This document shows positions 41,419-50,203 of a stretch of 64,000 bases of DNA, one piece after another; position 1 is the first letter of the stretch; every line of letters begins with the position of its first letter. This stretch comes from an uncultured Oscillospiraceae bacterium (GTDB lineage: Bacteria > Bacillota > Clostridia > Oscillospirales > Oscillospiraceae), in contig CAKUEH010000006.1 in the NCBI GenBank assembly GCA_934646185.1, positions 1 to 64,000 on the forward strand, in the 5' to 3' direction. The position numbers and the translations under genes were made by a program. The notes beneath the pieces were generated by a model that saw nothing but the letters and a program-made list of their open reading frames with translations, was not told the origin of the DNA and ran no database searches.

Positions 41419-42558
41419 TTATCCTTCGGATTCTGCGCTTCCGCAGTATTTTGTATAGAGCGCGATATGATCCTCGATGCAGAAATCGCCCGTCCATGCG
41501 TTCACCGTCACGCAGATCACGCTTCGGCCGTCCGGCGTGGTTCCCGCGCTCGCGCAGCAGTTCATGGCCTCGGCGGTGTAGCCCGTCTTGGCGGCGGTGA
41601 TCTCCGCGCCGCCGAGGGAATACTCGTGATGGACGCGGTAGAGGAATTTGTTCGTCATGGCAAGCCCGTCCGGATGCTGCTCCGTTTCGCTCGCCCGGTA
41701 GTTTTCCGCGCTTAAGATCTCGGCGCACGTCTCGTTCTGCAGCGCCGCCTGCAGAATCAGCGCGATCTCGCGCGCCGTGGAATAGTGGTTCTCGTCGTGC
41801 AGACCGCTGGTGTTCATGAAGTGCGTGTTCGTCAGCCCCAGCGCGGCGGCCTTTTCGTTCATCATGGCGACGAACGCTTCCTCGCTTCCGGCCACGGCCT
41901 GCGCCAGCGCTTCCGTCGCCTCCGCGCCGGAGGGCACGACCGCGCCGTACAGCAGATCGCGCATCGTGACCGTCTCGCCGTTCACAAAGCCCGCCATCGA
42001 CGCCCCCGCGAGATACAGAGGATCGATGATGGCCTGCGTCATGGTGAACGTCGCGTCGAGGTCGGGCAGATTCTCCGCCGCCACCAGCAGCGTCATGATC
42101 TTCGTCATGGACGCGGGATACATTTTTTCGTCCATGCCCTTTTCGGCCAGCACCGTCCCTGTCTGTACGTCGACCAGCACGGCGGCCGACGAATACAGCT
42201 CCAGATCGAGCGTTTTTGTTTCATCCGACGCCTGCGGCTCTGCCGGAGCGGGCGGTTCGGGTTCAGGGGCCGGTTCAGGTTCAGGCTCGGGTGCGGGCTC
42301 CGGTTCGGGCTCCTGCGGGACGGAAATCTCCGGCTCGGAGGAGATATCCGGTTCGCCGCTCGTGACCGGCGTATCGAGGTACGGCGCGATGATCTGCCGG
42401 TGCGCGTAATAGACGGCTCCGCCCAGGAGCGCCGCGCACACGAGAAGCGTCAGCGCGACGCGGAGCACCCGGCGGCGCTTTGCGCGCCTGCGGTCGCGCA
42501 GACGGTCGAACGCGGGCGCGTTTTCAGGGTCAAACTGCGATTGCGGTTCATGGTTCAT
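41419..42558 (-). CDS. D-alanyl-D-alanine carboxypeptidase, membrane-anchored
   Basis: A 379-residue penicillin-binding protein that trims peptidoglycan stem peptides. A basic N-terminus (~1-32), one helix (~33-53), a Pro/Glu repeat stalk (~70-112) and the DD-peptidase domain follow. SMTK is the catalytic serine motif and KTG (AAKTGYT) the third motif. The middle motif, usually SGN, reads SGA (VPSGAEATEAL), so its Asn is missing. The C-terminal beta domain of DacA-type enzymes is absent. First gene of a five-gene operon. Confidence 0.88.
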   Translation of the reverse strand: MNHEPQSQFDPENAPAFDRLRDRRRAKRRRVLRVALTLLVCAALLGGAVYYAHRQIIAPYLDTPVTSGEPDISSEPEISVPQEPEPEPAPEPEPEPAPEPEPPAPAEPQASDETKTLDLELYSSAAVLVDVQTGTVLAEKGMDEKMYPASMTKIMTLLVAAENLPDLDATFTMTQAIIDPLYLAGASMAGFVNGETVTMRDLLYGAVVPSGAEATEALAQAVAGSEEAFVAMMNEKAAALGLTNTHFMNTSGLHDENHYSTAREIALILQAALQNETCAEILSAENYRASETEQHPDGLAMTNKFLYRVHHEYSLGGAEITAAKTGYTAEAMNCCASAGTTPDGRSVICVTVNAWTGDFCIEDHIALYTKYCGSAESEG

Positions 42559-42747
42559 GGAAAGCTCTCCTGTCTGGAATTCGCGATATGCTCTATTTTA
42601 CCACATCCGCGCCCATCCGGAAAGAGGCAATGCAAAAAGTGCCGCAAGTCCTTGCGGCGCAAGGACTCTACCGCGGGTAGACCGCGATTCCGGACGTGTA
42701 GAGCGGCGTAGCGTGATTTTTGGATAGCATTTTGCGGCGCGGCGCGG

Positions 42748-42753
42748 TATAAT
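42748..42753 (+). promoter_or_regulatory. -10 box before the DegV gene, flanked by an inverted repeat
   Basis: TATAAT at 42748-42753, without a convincing -35. It is enclosed by TAGCATT (42725-42731) and AATGCTA (42751-42757), an inverted repeat that could be an operator. Confidence 0.45.
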
Positions 42754-42786
42754 GCTAAACAGAAAATCAAGAACCGGAGGTCACAC

Positions 42787-43662
42787 ATGGAAAAACGTTT
42801 TCAAATCGTAACAGACTCCTCCTGCGATCTGCCGCAGGCGCTGGCGGACGAGCTCGATCTTGCCGTCCTGCCGCTGCACGTTCTGATCGGGGAGCATACA
42901 TACGCCAACTATCTCGACGGCCGTGAGATCGGCTTCAAGGAATTTTACGACAAGCTCCGCAATGGCGAGCGCGCCACCACGAGCGCCGTCAACGTCTCGG
43001 AATTCACCGCCGTCATGGAGCAAAAGCTGAAAGAGGGGCTGGACATCCTCTTCATCGGCTTCTCCTCGGGGCTGAGCACGACGTATCAGTCCGGCGCGAT
43101 CGCCTGTGACGAGCTGCGGGAAAAATACCCCGAGAGGAAGCTCATCGCCATCGATTCGCTCTGCGCGTCTCTGGGCGAGGGTCTGCTTCTGTATCTGGCC
43201 GCGAAGAAGCAGCAGTCCGGCGCGACGATGGAAGAGGTCGCGGATTATGTCCGCGAGACGATCCCACATCTGTGCCACTGGTTCACGGTCAACGATCTGA
43301 TGTTCTTAAAGCGCGGCGGCCGCGTCGACGCGGCGACGGCCCTCGTCGGCACCGTCCTGCAGATCAAGCCCGTCATGCACACCGACAACGCCGGGACGCT
43401 CAAGAACGTCACCAAGGCCAGAGGCCGCAAGGCCGCGCTCAAGGCGCTCGTGCAGAAGCTGGCCGACACGGCCATCGATCCGGCGGAGCAGACTGTCTTC
43501 ATCTGCCACGGCGACTGCATCGAGGACGCGGAATATACCGCCGAGCAGATCCGGGCTCTGACTCCGGTCAAGGATATCATCATCAACTATGTCGGCCCCG
43601 TCATCGGCGCCCACACCGGCCCCGGCGTCATTTCCGTCTTCTTCGTCGGCACACACCGGTAA
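42787..43662 (+). CDS. DegV family fatty-acid-binding protein
   Basis: A 291-residue two-domain protein. QIVTDSSCDLP, RATTSAVNVSEF and FIGFSSGLSTTYQSG are DegV hallmarks; NDLMFLKRGGRVDAATALVGTVLQIKPVM is the inter-domain region. DegV proteins bind fatty acids and in Firmicutes act as FakB carriers for fatty-acid kinase. No FakA gene is visible here. ATG 42787 has GGAGG upstream. Confidence 0.92.
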   Translation: MEKRFQIVTDSSCDLPQALADELDLAVLPLHVLIGEHTYANYLDGREIGFKEFYDKLRNGERATTSAVNVSEFTAVMEQKLKEGLDILFIGFSSGLSTTYQSGAIACDELREKYPERKLIAIDSLCASLGEGLLLYLAAKKQQSGATMEEVADYVRETIPHLCHWFTVNDLMFLKRGGRVDAATALVGTVLQIKPVMHTDNAGTLKNVTKARGRKAALKALVQKLADTAIDPAEQTVFICHGDCIEDAEYTAEQIRALTPVKDIIINYVGPVIGAHTGPGVISVFFVGTHR

Positions 43663-43671
43663 AAAGCTGCG

Positions 43672-43703
43672 AAAACCCTCCCTTTTTCAAGGGAGGGTTT
43701 TTG
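43672..43703. terminator. Bidirectional terminator after the DegV gene
   Basis: AAAACCCTCCCTT and AAGGGAGGGTTTTT form a stem with A- and T-runs on both sides, serving the convergent genes. Confidence 0.88.
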
Positions 43704-43709
43704 TGTCGA

Positions 43710-45083
43710 TCAGTTTTTCTGTCCGGCCAGATAGCGCGCGACGTAGACGCCGCTGGCGGAGGCGTGGGAGAGGGAATGGGTGATGCCGCTGCCGTCGCCG
43801 ATGATGAACAGGCCCTTGTGCGTCGTTTCGAGATTCTCGTCGACGGAGACCTCCATGTTGTAGAACTTGACCTCGACGCCGTAAAGGAGCGTATCGTCGT
43901 TCGCCGTGCCGGGGGCGATCTTGTCGAGCGCGTAGATCATTTCAATGATGCCGTCGAGAATGCGCTTCGGAATGACCAGCGACAGATCGCCCGGCGTGGC
44001 TGTCAGGGTCGGGGTGACGAAGGACTTGTCGATGCGCTTCTGCGTCGACCGCTGGCCGCGGATCAGATCGCCGAAGCGTTGCACCATCACGCCGCCGCCG
44101 AGCATGTTCGAAAGCCGCGCAATGGACTCGCCGTAGCCGTTGGAATCCTTGAACGGCTCTGTAAAGTGCTTGGAGACGAGCAGGGCGAAATTCGTGTTTT
44201 CGGTCTGTTTGGCCGGATCTTCATAGCTGTGGCCGTTGACGGTCACGATGCCGTTCGTATTCTCGGTCACGACCGCGCCGCGCGGGTTCATGCAGAACGT
44301 GCGCACGAGATCCTGATATTTTTCGGTCTTGTAGACGATCTTACTCTCATAGAGCTCGTCGGTCAGATGCTTGAAGATCTCGGCGGGCAGCTCGACGCGC
44401 ACGCCGATGTCGACGCGGTTGGACTTTGTCTCGATCTTCAGCTCGCGGCAGACGCTCTCCATCCACTTGCTGCCGCTGCGGCCGACGGAAATGATGCACT
44501 GCGCGCAGGTGAAGCGACCCTGATCGGTCACGATCTCATAGCCGCCGTCCACGGCCAGGACCTGCCGCACGGGCGTGCGGAAATGAAAATCGACCTTCGG
44601 CTCCAGCTCCGCGAAGAGATTTTTCAGCACGACAAAATTGATGTCCGTGCCAAGATGGCGAACAGAGGCGTCGAGCAGATGGAGATTGCACTGCAGGCAG
44701 CGGGTCTTGAAGGCGCTGTTGGCCGTGGAATACAGCTTCGTGTTCTCGCCGCCGTGGCTGACGTTGATCTCGTCGACGTAGTGCATCAGCTCCATGGCCT
44801 GCTGTTTGCCGATATACTCGTACAGCGTGCCGCCGAAGTCGTTCGTCAGGTTGTATTTGCCGTCGGAAAACGCGCCCGCGCCGCCGAAGCCGTTCATGAT
44901 CGCGCACGTCGGACAGCCGACGCAGTGCCGGACGTGTTTGCCGTCGATGGGACATCTGCGCTTTTCAAGCGGCTGGCCCTCTTCAAATACCGCGATCCGC
45001 TTCTCCGGACAGAGCTTTGACAGCTCATACGCCGAGAAAATTCCGCCGGGACCCGCGCCGATGATAATCACATCATACTGCAT
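43710..45083 (-). CDS. FAD-dependent oxidoreductase
   Basis: A 457-residue flavoprotein. The N-terminal dinucleotide motif GAGPGGIFSAYELS binds FAD; CPIDGKHVRHCVGCPTCAIMNGFGGAGAFSDGKYNLT near residues 45-85 contains a clustered set of four cysteines; GLFIIGDGSGITHSLSHASASG near the C-terminus closes the FAD site. It resembles the group annotated as FAD-dependent dehydrogenases (YhiN/geranylgeranyl-reductase-like). The start at 45083 is chosen over the ATG at 45095, which lies on top of the Shine-Dalgarno. Substrate unknown. Confidence 0.85.
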   Translation of the reverse strand: MQYDVIIIGAGPGGIFSAYELSKLCPEKRIAVFEEGQPLEKRRCPIDGKHVRHCVGCPTCAIMNGFGGAGAFSDGKYNLTNDFGGTLYEYIGKQQAMELMHYVDEINVSHGGENTKLYSTANSAFKTRCLQCNLHLLDASVRHLGTDINFVVLKNLFAELEPKVDFHFRTPVRQVLAVDGGYEIVTDQGRFTCAQCIISVGRSGSKWMESVCRELKIETKSNRVDIGVRVELPAEIFKHLTDELYESKIVYKTEKYQDLVRTFCMNPRGAVVTENTNGIVTVNGHSYEDPAKQTENTNFALLVSKHFTEPFKDSNGYGESIARLSNMLGGGVMVQRFGDLIRGQRSTQKRIDKSFVTPTLTATPGDLSLVIPKRILDGIIEMIYALDKIAPGTANDDTLLYGVEVKFYNMEVSVDENLETTHKGLFIIGDGSGITHSLSHASASGVYVARYLAGQKN

Positions 45084-45194
45084 GAAAAAATCCATCCTTT
45101 CCGTAGGGGGAAAATATCAAAAAGCATATAGTAAATGAGCCGAAACCGGCTGCACCAAAGCCTGCTGCTTTGGCAGGGCTGTGAAAACAGAGCT

Positions 45195-45359
45195 GTAGGG
45201 GCCGATGCCCATCTTCGGCGCTAAGAGCCGCGCGATGCGCGGCTGCGCCTCGAAACCAGCCTGCGGGCATCGCATCGGCCCGTTGGGGAGTTGCAAATTC
45301 GCCGAAGAGTTCCGTTAAAATAGCGCATTCTGCGGGCGGACAGAGTCGTCCGCCCCTAC
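45195..45359. repeat. GTAGGGG…CCCCTAC element, copy 5 (longer)
   Basis: A 165-bp copy whose left end carries an extra ~60-bp palindrome-rich piece (GCCGCGCGATGCGCGGC) and whose right end is GCGGACAGAGTCGTCCGC. The shared core TTCGCCGAAGAGTTCCGTTAAAA is recognisable. Confidence 0.75.
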
Positions 45360-45384
45360 ATGGTGCAGTGCTCGAATATGCGCT

Positions 45385-45489
45385 GTAGGGGCCGACGACT
45401 CTGTCGGCCCATTTGGCAGATACGAATTCGTCGCAGAATTCCGTAAAACGGGTGCATTCTGCCGGGCCGATGTGGGCATCGGCCCCTAC
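45385..45489. repeat. GTAGGGG…CCCCTAC element, copy 6
   Basis: A 105-bp copy, left end GACGACTCTGTC and right end GATGTGGGCATC, closely similar to copy 4. With copy 5 and the fragment at 45541 it fills most of the 630-bp gap; I see no gene there. Confidence 0.8.
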
Positions 45490-45540
45490 AATTCTTTGAG
45501 GAAATGCGGTACGGATTCACCGAAGGGCTTTCGCTTCTCA

Positions 45541-45582
45541 CAGCTGCCTGCTGCCAGACCTCTCAGGCGCTTCGCGCCGGAG
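45541..45582. repeat. Fragment of the second repeat family
   Basis: CAGCTGCCTGC…ACCTCTCAGGCGCTTCGCGCC is the reverse complement of the end of the element at 9269-9375. Confidence 0.6.
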
Positions 45583-45660
45583 CATTATACCACACCACCG
45601 CCCGCGGCTGCAAGCGAAACGGCTATAGAAAGCGCGAATGGCCGTCATAAGCAACCGCGC

Positions 45661-45694
45661 AAAAAAGATCCGCACCCGGTCAAGGTGCGGATCT
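45661..45694 (-). terminator. Terminator of the zinc-ribbon gene
   Basis: AGATCCGCACC pairs with GGTGCGGATCT, followed by TTTT on the minus strand. Confidence 0.88.
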
Positions 45695-45713
45695 CTGGTC
45701 GGCAGATAAAAAC

Positions 45714-45992
45714 TTAGCCCTGAGCCTTCATGCGGGCGAAGCAATCGCTGCAGTAAACCGGGCGATCGGACTTCGGCTCGAACGGGACACGCGCTTCGCC
45801 GCCGCAGGCAGCGCAGGTAGCGGTGTAGTACTCTCTGGGGCCGCGGGTCGCGTTCTTGCGGGCGTCACGGCAGGCCTTGCAGCGCTGCGGCTCATTCTGG
45901 AAGCCACGCTCTGCGTAGAATTCCTGCTCACCGGCGGTAAAAACGAACTCTTTGCCACACTCTTTGCAGACCAACGTCTTGTCTTCGAACAT
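45714..45992 (-). CDS. Small zinc-ribbon protein (two CxxC pairs twice)
   Basis: A 92-residue protein with eight cysteines in four CxxC pairs: VCKECG, RCKACR, TCAACG and YCSDCF. Two zinc ribbons are implied. The central GPREYYTATCAACGGEARVPFEP belongs to a family of small zinc ribbons of unknown role common in Firmicutes. A consensus promoter, ~210-base leader and strong terminator suggest high, regulated expression. Nucleic-acid binding is plausible. The start at 45992 follows AGAGAGG. Confidence 0.82.
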   Translation of the reverse strand: MFEDKTLVCKECGKEFVFTAGEQEFYAERGFQNEPQRCKACRDARKNATRGPREYYTATCAACGGEARVPFEPKSDRPVYCSDCFARMKAQG

Positions 45993-46205
45993 TTTTGTTA
46001 CCTCTCTTTTGCGATAAAAAATGGATTTGCCCTGCAACTGCGGCTTGCGCTCGGATGCGATAGGGCTGTATATGCGATCAGGCTGCGCCTGATTTCGCCG
46101 GGAAAAGCGCCAGTCAATCTTGCCAGAGTCCATACACGAAGAGAGGGTGCAACGGAATGATGAAAGATCTGCGTGGCCTTGGTTGGAAATATTTATTACC
46201 CAACA
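45993..46205 (-). promoter_or_regulatory. Long 5' leader of the zinc-ribbon gene
   Basis: From the predicted start near 46205 to the start codon the mRNA has ~210 untranslated bases. ATCAGGC and GCCTGAT form a clear hairpin near 46070-46090, and other short stems are possible. I cannot match a known riboswitch. Confidence 0.45.
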
Positions 46206-46211
46206 CTAGCG

Positions 46212-46240
46212 ATTATATGCGATATTTTTCCGGTTGTCAA
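46212..46240 (-). promoter_or_regulatory. Consensus promoter of the zinc-ribbon gene
   Basis: On the minus strand TTGACA (46235-46240), 17 bases, TATAAT (46212-46217): a perfect sigma-A match at both boxes, next to the end of glmM. Confidence 0.88.
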
Positions 46241-46258
46241 TAGTAAATAAAACTTATT

Positions 46259-47617
46259 TTATTTCTCCGACGATTTTTGTAGATTTTCGACGTGCCGCAC
46301 AAGCGCCTGTGTGACCGCCTGTGCCTGCTGCTCCGTGCCGGCCTCCACCATCACGCGGATGAGCGGCTCCGTGCCGGACGGGCGGATGAGCACGCGGCCG
46401 TTTTCGCCCAGCTCGGCTTCCGCCTTCTGGATCGCTTCGCGCAGGGAGTCCGACTGCATGATGGCCGTTTTCTGCTCGTTGGAGGTCACGCGGACATTCT
46501 GCAGCAGCTGCGGATACTGCCGCACGGAGGCGGACAGCTCGCTGGCCTTCTTATCACTGTGCGAGAGGATATCCAGAAACTGCAGCGCGGCCAGCTGGCC
46601 GTCGCCGGTGGGCATGTAGTCCAGAAAGATGATATGGCCCGACTGCTCGCCGCCGAGGCGCATGCCCTCTTTCTGCATGAGCTCCAATACGTTCCGGTCG
46701 CCGACCGGCGCGCACAGAAGCCGCAGACCGTGCTCCGTGCAGTATTTGTGCAGGCCGATGTTCGACATGACCGTCGCGACGAAGCCGCCGCCGTGCAGAC
46801 GGCCATTTTTTTCCATCGCCTCCGCGCAGATGGCCATCATCTTGTCGCCGTCGATGACATTGCCCTGCTCGTCGACGGTCAGGCAGCGGTCGGCGTCGCC
46901 GTCGAACGCGATGCCGAGATCGTATCCGCCCGCTTTGACCGCGCTGCAGAGCGCCTCCAGATGCGTCGAGCCGCAGCCGTTATTGATGTTGACGCCGTTC
47001 GGCTTGTCGTTCAGATACTCCGCCTCCAGCGGGAAGCGGGCGAACAGATACCGCGCCGTGGTCGAGGCCGCGCCGTTGGCGCAGTCGATGAGCACGCGCA
47101 GCGGCTCGAGACTGTCGACGCTCGAGGCCAGATGGTCGAGATAATACTCCGCCGCAAAGCTGCCGGACATGACCTGCCCAATCCCGCCGTGCGTTTTGAC
47201 GGGCAGCTCGCCGTCCTGAAGGATCAGGTCCTCGATGCGTGCTTCGAGCGCGTCGCTCAGCTTGAAGCCCTCGGACGAGAACATCTTGATGCCGTTGTGC
47301 TCATACGGATTGTGCGAGGCGGAAATGACGACGCCCGCGTCCGCGTGCAGATAGACCGTCAGATACGCGACGGCAGGCGTCGGCACAACGCCGAGCAGGA
47401 TCGCGTTGCAGCCGCAGGCCGTCAGTCCCGCGACGAGCGCGCCCTCGAGCATGTCCGAGGAGATGCGCGTGTCCTTGCCGATGACGACGGTCGGCTTCGT
47501 GCCGGAATCGTCGCAGAGGGAAATGGCCGCCGCCTGACCCACGCGGTAGGCGAGCTTTGCGTCCAGCGTCTCATTGGCGACGCCGCGGATGCCGTCGGTC
47601 CCGAATAATTTACCCAT
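46259..47617 (-). CDS. glmM: Phosphoglucosamine mutase
   Basis: Converts glucosamine-6-phosphate to glucosamine-1-phosphate for UDP-GlcNAc and the cell wall. The 452 residues contain LFGTDGIRGVAN at the N-terminus, the phospho-serine loop ISASHNP (S101), the metal loop FDGDADRC, the sugar-specificity loop GEQSGH and RPSGTEPLIRVM. Length and motifs are standard. Last gene of the ruv operon, 23 bases after ruvB; this clustering is not universal but the spacing supports co-transcription. Confidence 0.96.
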   Translation of the reverse strand: MGKLFGTDGIRGVANETLDAKLAYRVGQAAAISLCDDSGTKPTVVIGKDTRISSDMLEGALVAGLTACGCNAILLGVVPTPAVAYLTVYLHADAGVVISASHNPYEHNGIKMFSSEGFKLSDALEARIEDLILQDGELPVKTHGGIGQVMSGSFAAEYYLDHLASSVDSLEPLRVLIDCANGAASTTARYLFARFPLEAEYLNDKPNGVNINNGCGSTHLEALCSAVKAGGYDLGIAFDGDADRCLTVDEQGNVIDGDKMMAICAEAMEKNGRLHGGGFVATVMSNIGLHKYCTEHGLRLLCAPVGDRNVLELMQKEGMRLGGEQSGHIIFLDYMPTGDGQLAALQFLDILSHSDKKASELSASVRQYPQLLQNVRVTSNEQKTAIMQSDSLREAIQKAEAELGENGRVLIRPSGTEPLIRVMVEAGTEQQAQAVTQALVRHVENLQKSSEK

Positions 47618-47640
47618 ATTTATGTATCGCTCCTCAAACC

Positions 47641-48687
47641 TCAGAATGAAAGCTGCGTCCCGGCGGGCTGCACGGGGGACGGCAGATGCAGATGCTCATA
47701 GGCCAGCTGCGTGACGCAGCGGCCGCGCGGCGTGCGCGTCAGAAAGCCAATCTGCAATAGATACGGCTCGTAGACATCCTCCAGCGTGACGGCCTCCTCG
47801 CCGATGGTCGCGGCCAGCGTTTCAAGGCCCACGGGGCCGCCGCCGTAGTTTTTCACGATGGCGGTGAGCATGCGGCGGTCGATGGCGTCAAGCCCCAGAT
47901 GGTCGACCTCGAGCTTGCCGAGCGCATGGTCGGCAGCCTCGGAGGTAATGACGCCGTCGTGGCAGACCTGCGCAAAATCGCGCACGCGGCGCAGAAGCCG
48001 GTTTGCGATACGCGGCGTCCCGCGCGAGCGGGACGCGATCTCCCGCGCGCCGGAAGGCTCAATTTCGATGCCCAGCAGCGCGGCCGAGCGCATGACGATG
48101 CGCTGTAATTCCTCCGTGGTGTAAAGCTCCAGCCGCAGCTGCACGCCGAAGCGGTCGCGCAGGGGGCTCGAGAGCTGACCGGCCCGGGTCGTTGCGCCGA
48201 TGAGCGTAAAGCGCGGCAGATCCAGCCGGATGGAGTTGGCCGACGGGCCCTTGCCGACGATGATGTCGATGGCGAAATCCTCCATGGCCGGATACAGGAT
48301 CTCCTCGACCGCGCGGTTGAGACGGTGAATCTCGTCAATGAACAAAATATCGCCCGGTGCGAGATTTGTCAGCAGCGCGGCCAGATCCCCGGCCTTTTCG
48401 ATGGCCGGGCCGGAGGTCACGCGGATGCCCGCGCCCATTTCGTTGGCGATGACGCCCGCGAGCGTCGTCTTGCCGAGGCCCGGCGGGCCGTAGAGCAGCA
48501 CATGGTCGAGCGGCTCATTGCGCCGTCTGGCGGCTTCAATATAAATGGAAAGATTGTCCTTGGCCTTTTCCTGGCCGGTATAGTCGGCCAGCAGCTTCGG
48601 GCGCAGGCTGACCTCGCCCTCGTCTTGCGGCGTCAGGCTCGTGGTGACGATGGGCGCGTCGTATTCCTGCGAAAAATCCAGACTCAT
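47641..48687 (-). CDS. ruvB: Holliday junction branch migration helicase RuvB
   Basis: A 348-residue AAA+ motor that drives branch migration with RuvA. Walker A GPPGLGKTT, Walker B LFIDEIHRL, sensor 1 IGATTRAG and the C-terminal winged helix (YLLQIGFLTRTPRGRC) are all present. Follows ruvA by 12 bases. Confidence 0.97.
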   Translation of the reverse strand: MSLDFSQEYDAPIVTTSLTPQDEGEVSLRPKLLADYTGQEKAKDNLSIYIEAARRRNEPLDHVLLYGPPGLGKTTLAGVIANEMGAGIRVTSGPAIEKAGDLAALLTNLAPGDILFIDEIHRLNRAVEEILYPAMEDFAIDIIVGKGPSANSIRLDLPRFTLIGATTRAGQLSSPLRDRFGVQLRLELYTTEELQRIVMRSAALLGIEIEPSGAREIASRSRGTPRIANRLLRRVRDFAQVCHDGVITSEAADHALGKLEVDHLGLDAIDRRMLTAIVKNYGGGPVGLETLAATIGEEAVTLEDVYEPYLLQIGFLTRTPRGRCVTQLAYEHLHLPSPVQPAGTQLSF

Positions 48688-48699
48688 GCCGGGCCCTCC

Positions 48700-49302
48700 T
48701 TACTGCTGCGCCGCGGCGCGCAGCGCCCGGCGGATCACGTCTTCAATGGAAAGGTGCTCAAGATCGATGCCCTTGAGCGCGGCTGCCGCCTCTGTCTGCG
48801 AATAGCCGAGGCCGACGAGCGCGGCGGTCGCCTCCGCGGACTTGCTGCCGCGCACGGGCGCGCCGGAGCCGGCGAATTCCACCGTATTCAGCTCCAGCTG
48901 GCTTGCGCCGAGCTTGTCCTTGAGCTCGAGAATGATGCGCTGCGCGAGCTTCTTGCCCACGCCCTGCGCCATGGTGATGGTCTTGTCGTCCTGCGTCATG
49001 ACGGCCAGCGTCAGCTGCTCCGGCGAGACGACGGACAAGATCGCCAGCGCGGCCTTCGGGCCGACGCCCGTCACGCCGAGCAGCTGTTCGAAGCAGTTTA
49101 ATTCCTCGCGCGTGGAAAAGCCGAAGATGTCGAAGGCATCCTCCTTGATGTTGCAGTAGGTAAAGAGCTTCGCGGGCTTGCCCAGCTGCAGCCGGGCAAG
49201 CGTATAATTTGTCGTATGGCACGCGTAGCCTACGCCGCCGCAGTCCATGACCGCGAGATTGGCGTCGAGCAGCGTGATCGTCCCGTTCAGATAATAAAAC
49301 AT
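48700..49302 (-). CDS. ruvA: Holliday junction-binding protein RuvA
   Basis: A 200-residue tetrameric protein that holds the four-way junction flat and loads RuvB. Domain I (MFYYLNGTITLLDANLAVMDCGGVGY), helix-hairpin-helix domain (LLGVTGVGPKAALAIL; AQGVGKKLAQRIILEL) and C-terminal RuvB-binding three-helix domain (AALVGLGYSQTEAAAALKGI) are in order. The start overlaps the ruvC stop by one base. Confidence 0.97.
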   Translation of the reverse strand: MFYYLNGTITLLDANLAVMDCGGVGYACHTTNYTLARLQLGKPAKLFTYCNIKEDAFDIFGFSTREELNCFEQLLGVTGVGPKAALAILSVVSPEQLTLAVMTQDDKTITMAQGVGKKLAQRIILELKDKLGASQLELNTVEFAGSGAPVRGSKSAEATAALVGLGYSQTEAAAALKGIDLEHLSIEDVIRRALRAAAQQ

Positions 49303-49799
49303 TACCGGTATCCTTTCTGCGCCAGAAGCGAGGTGGAGCTCCGCGCGTGGCAGAGCGCGATGGCGATGGCGTCCGCCGCGTCGTCCGGCCGCGCAACCTT
49401 CTCCATCTTCAGGATGTGCCGCGTCATTTCCATGACCTGATGCTTGTCCGCGCCGCCGTAGCCGACGACGGCCTGCTTGACCTGGTTGGGCGTATATTCA
49501 AAGAGCGGCGCGCCCGCCTTGCAGATCGCCAGCAGAATGACGCCCCGGCCATGGCTCACGCCGATGCCGGTCGTGACGTTATGCCCCCAGAACAGCTCTT
49601 CGACCGCCACGGCGTCCGGCTTGACCGTTTCGATGAGCTGCGCCATATCGTCGTAGAGCATCATGAGCCGCTCGGGGAACGAGAGCGTCGTGGGGGTCGT
49701 GATGGTGCCGTAATTGAGCAGCTGGACGCTGCCGCGTCCGGCTTCCAGAATTCCAAACCCGGTCGTGGCGTAGCCGGGGTCGATGCCAAGAATGCGCAT
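49302..49799 (-). CDS. ruvC: Holliday junction resolvase RuvC
   Basis: A 165-residue nuclease cutting Holliday junctions symmetrically. MRILGIDPGYATTGFGIL provides the first catalytic Asp, AVEELFWGHNVTTGIGVSHGRG the Glu and the DNA-contact loop, and PDDAADAIAIALCH the final acidic pair. It starts one base after the small membrane protein gene. Confidence 0.97.
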   Translation of the reverse strand: MRILGIDPGYATTGFGILEAGRGSVQLLNYGTITTPTTLSFPERLMMLYDDMAQLIETVKPDAVAVEELFWGHNVTTGIGVSHGRGVILLAICKAGAPLFEYTPNQVKQAVVGYGGADKHQVMEMTRHILKMEKVARPDDAADAIAIALCHARSSTSLLAQKGYR

Positions 49800-49800
49800 A

Positions 49801-49983
49801 TCAGAACTTCCCGAAGATCTCCCAGTAGCACATGCCGAGGACGCCGAGCACCACGATGGCGATCAGCACCCACGCCAGCACGATCTGGTGCTTCGGCCGG
49901 GGCGTATACTCCCCCCGCTGCTCTTTTTCGTTCCGCTGTCCGCTCTGGTATTCCAGCTGTTCGGTGCTGTGGTCGTTGTTCAT
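49801..49983 (-). CDS. Small single-helix membrane protein upstream of ruvC
   Basis: A 60-residue protein: a polar N-terminus rich in Glu, Gln and Arg (~1-32) and one helix (IVLAWVLIAIVVLGVLGMCYW, ~33-53), then a short tail. ATG 49983 has AGGAG upstream and the stop is one base from ruvC, so it is the first gene of the ruv operon. No known family. Confidence 0.7.
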   Translation of the reverse strand: MNNDHSTEQLEYQSGQRNEKEQRGEYTPRPKHQIVLAWVLIAIVVLGVLGMCYWEIFGKF

Positions 49984-50073
49984 GAGAGATCTCCTGTCTG
50001 GTTATTTTTGCGGGGCAATGCGGATTCGCCAAAGCCCTGATAGAGGCGGGGCTGTAAATCTGCACAGCGCTCT

Positions 50074-50177
50074 GTAGGGGCCGGTGCCCACATCGGCCCA
50101 TCGGGAAGTTTCGAATTCGCCGCAGATTTCCGAGAAATCGGTGCATTCTGTGGGCGGACAGAGTCGTCCGCCCCTAC
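50074..50177. repeat. GTAGGGG…CCCCTAC element, copy 7
   Basis: A 104-bp copy, left end GGTGCCCACATC, right end GGACAGAGTCGTCC, same orientation as copy 1, with the core GAATTCGCCGCAGATTTCCG. Confidence 0.8.
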
Positions 50178-50203
50178 AGAGTGCGGGGTTCTGAAGGATT
50201 TCT

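Noticed and set aside
45195..45489. Possible CRISPR array
   Set aside because: The repeats are palindromic elements of varying length without regular spacers, and no cas gene is in the window.
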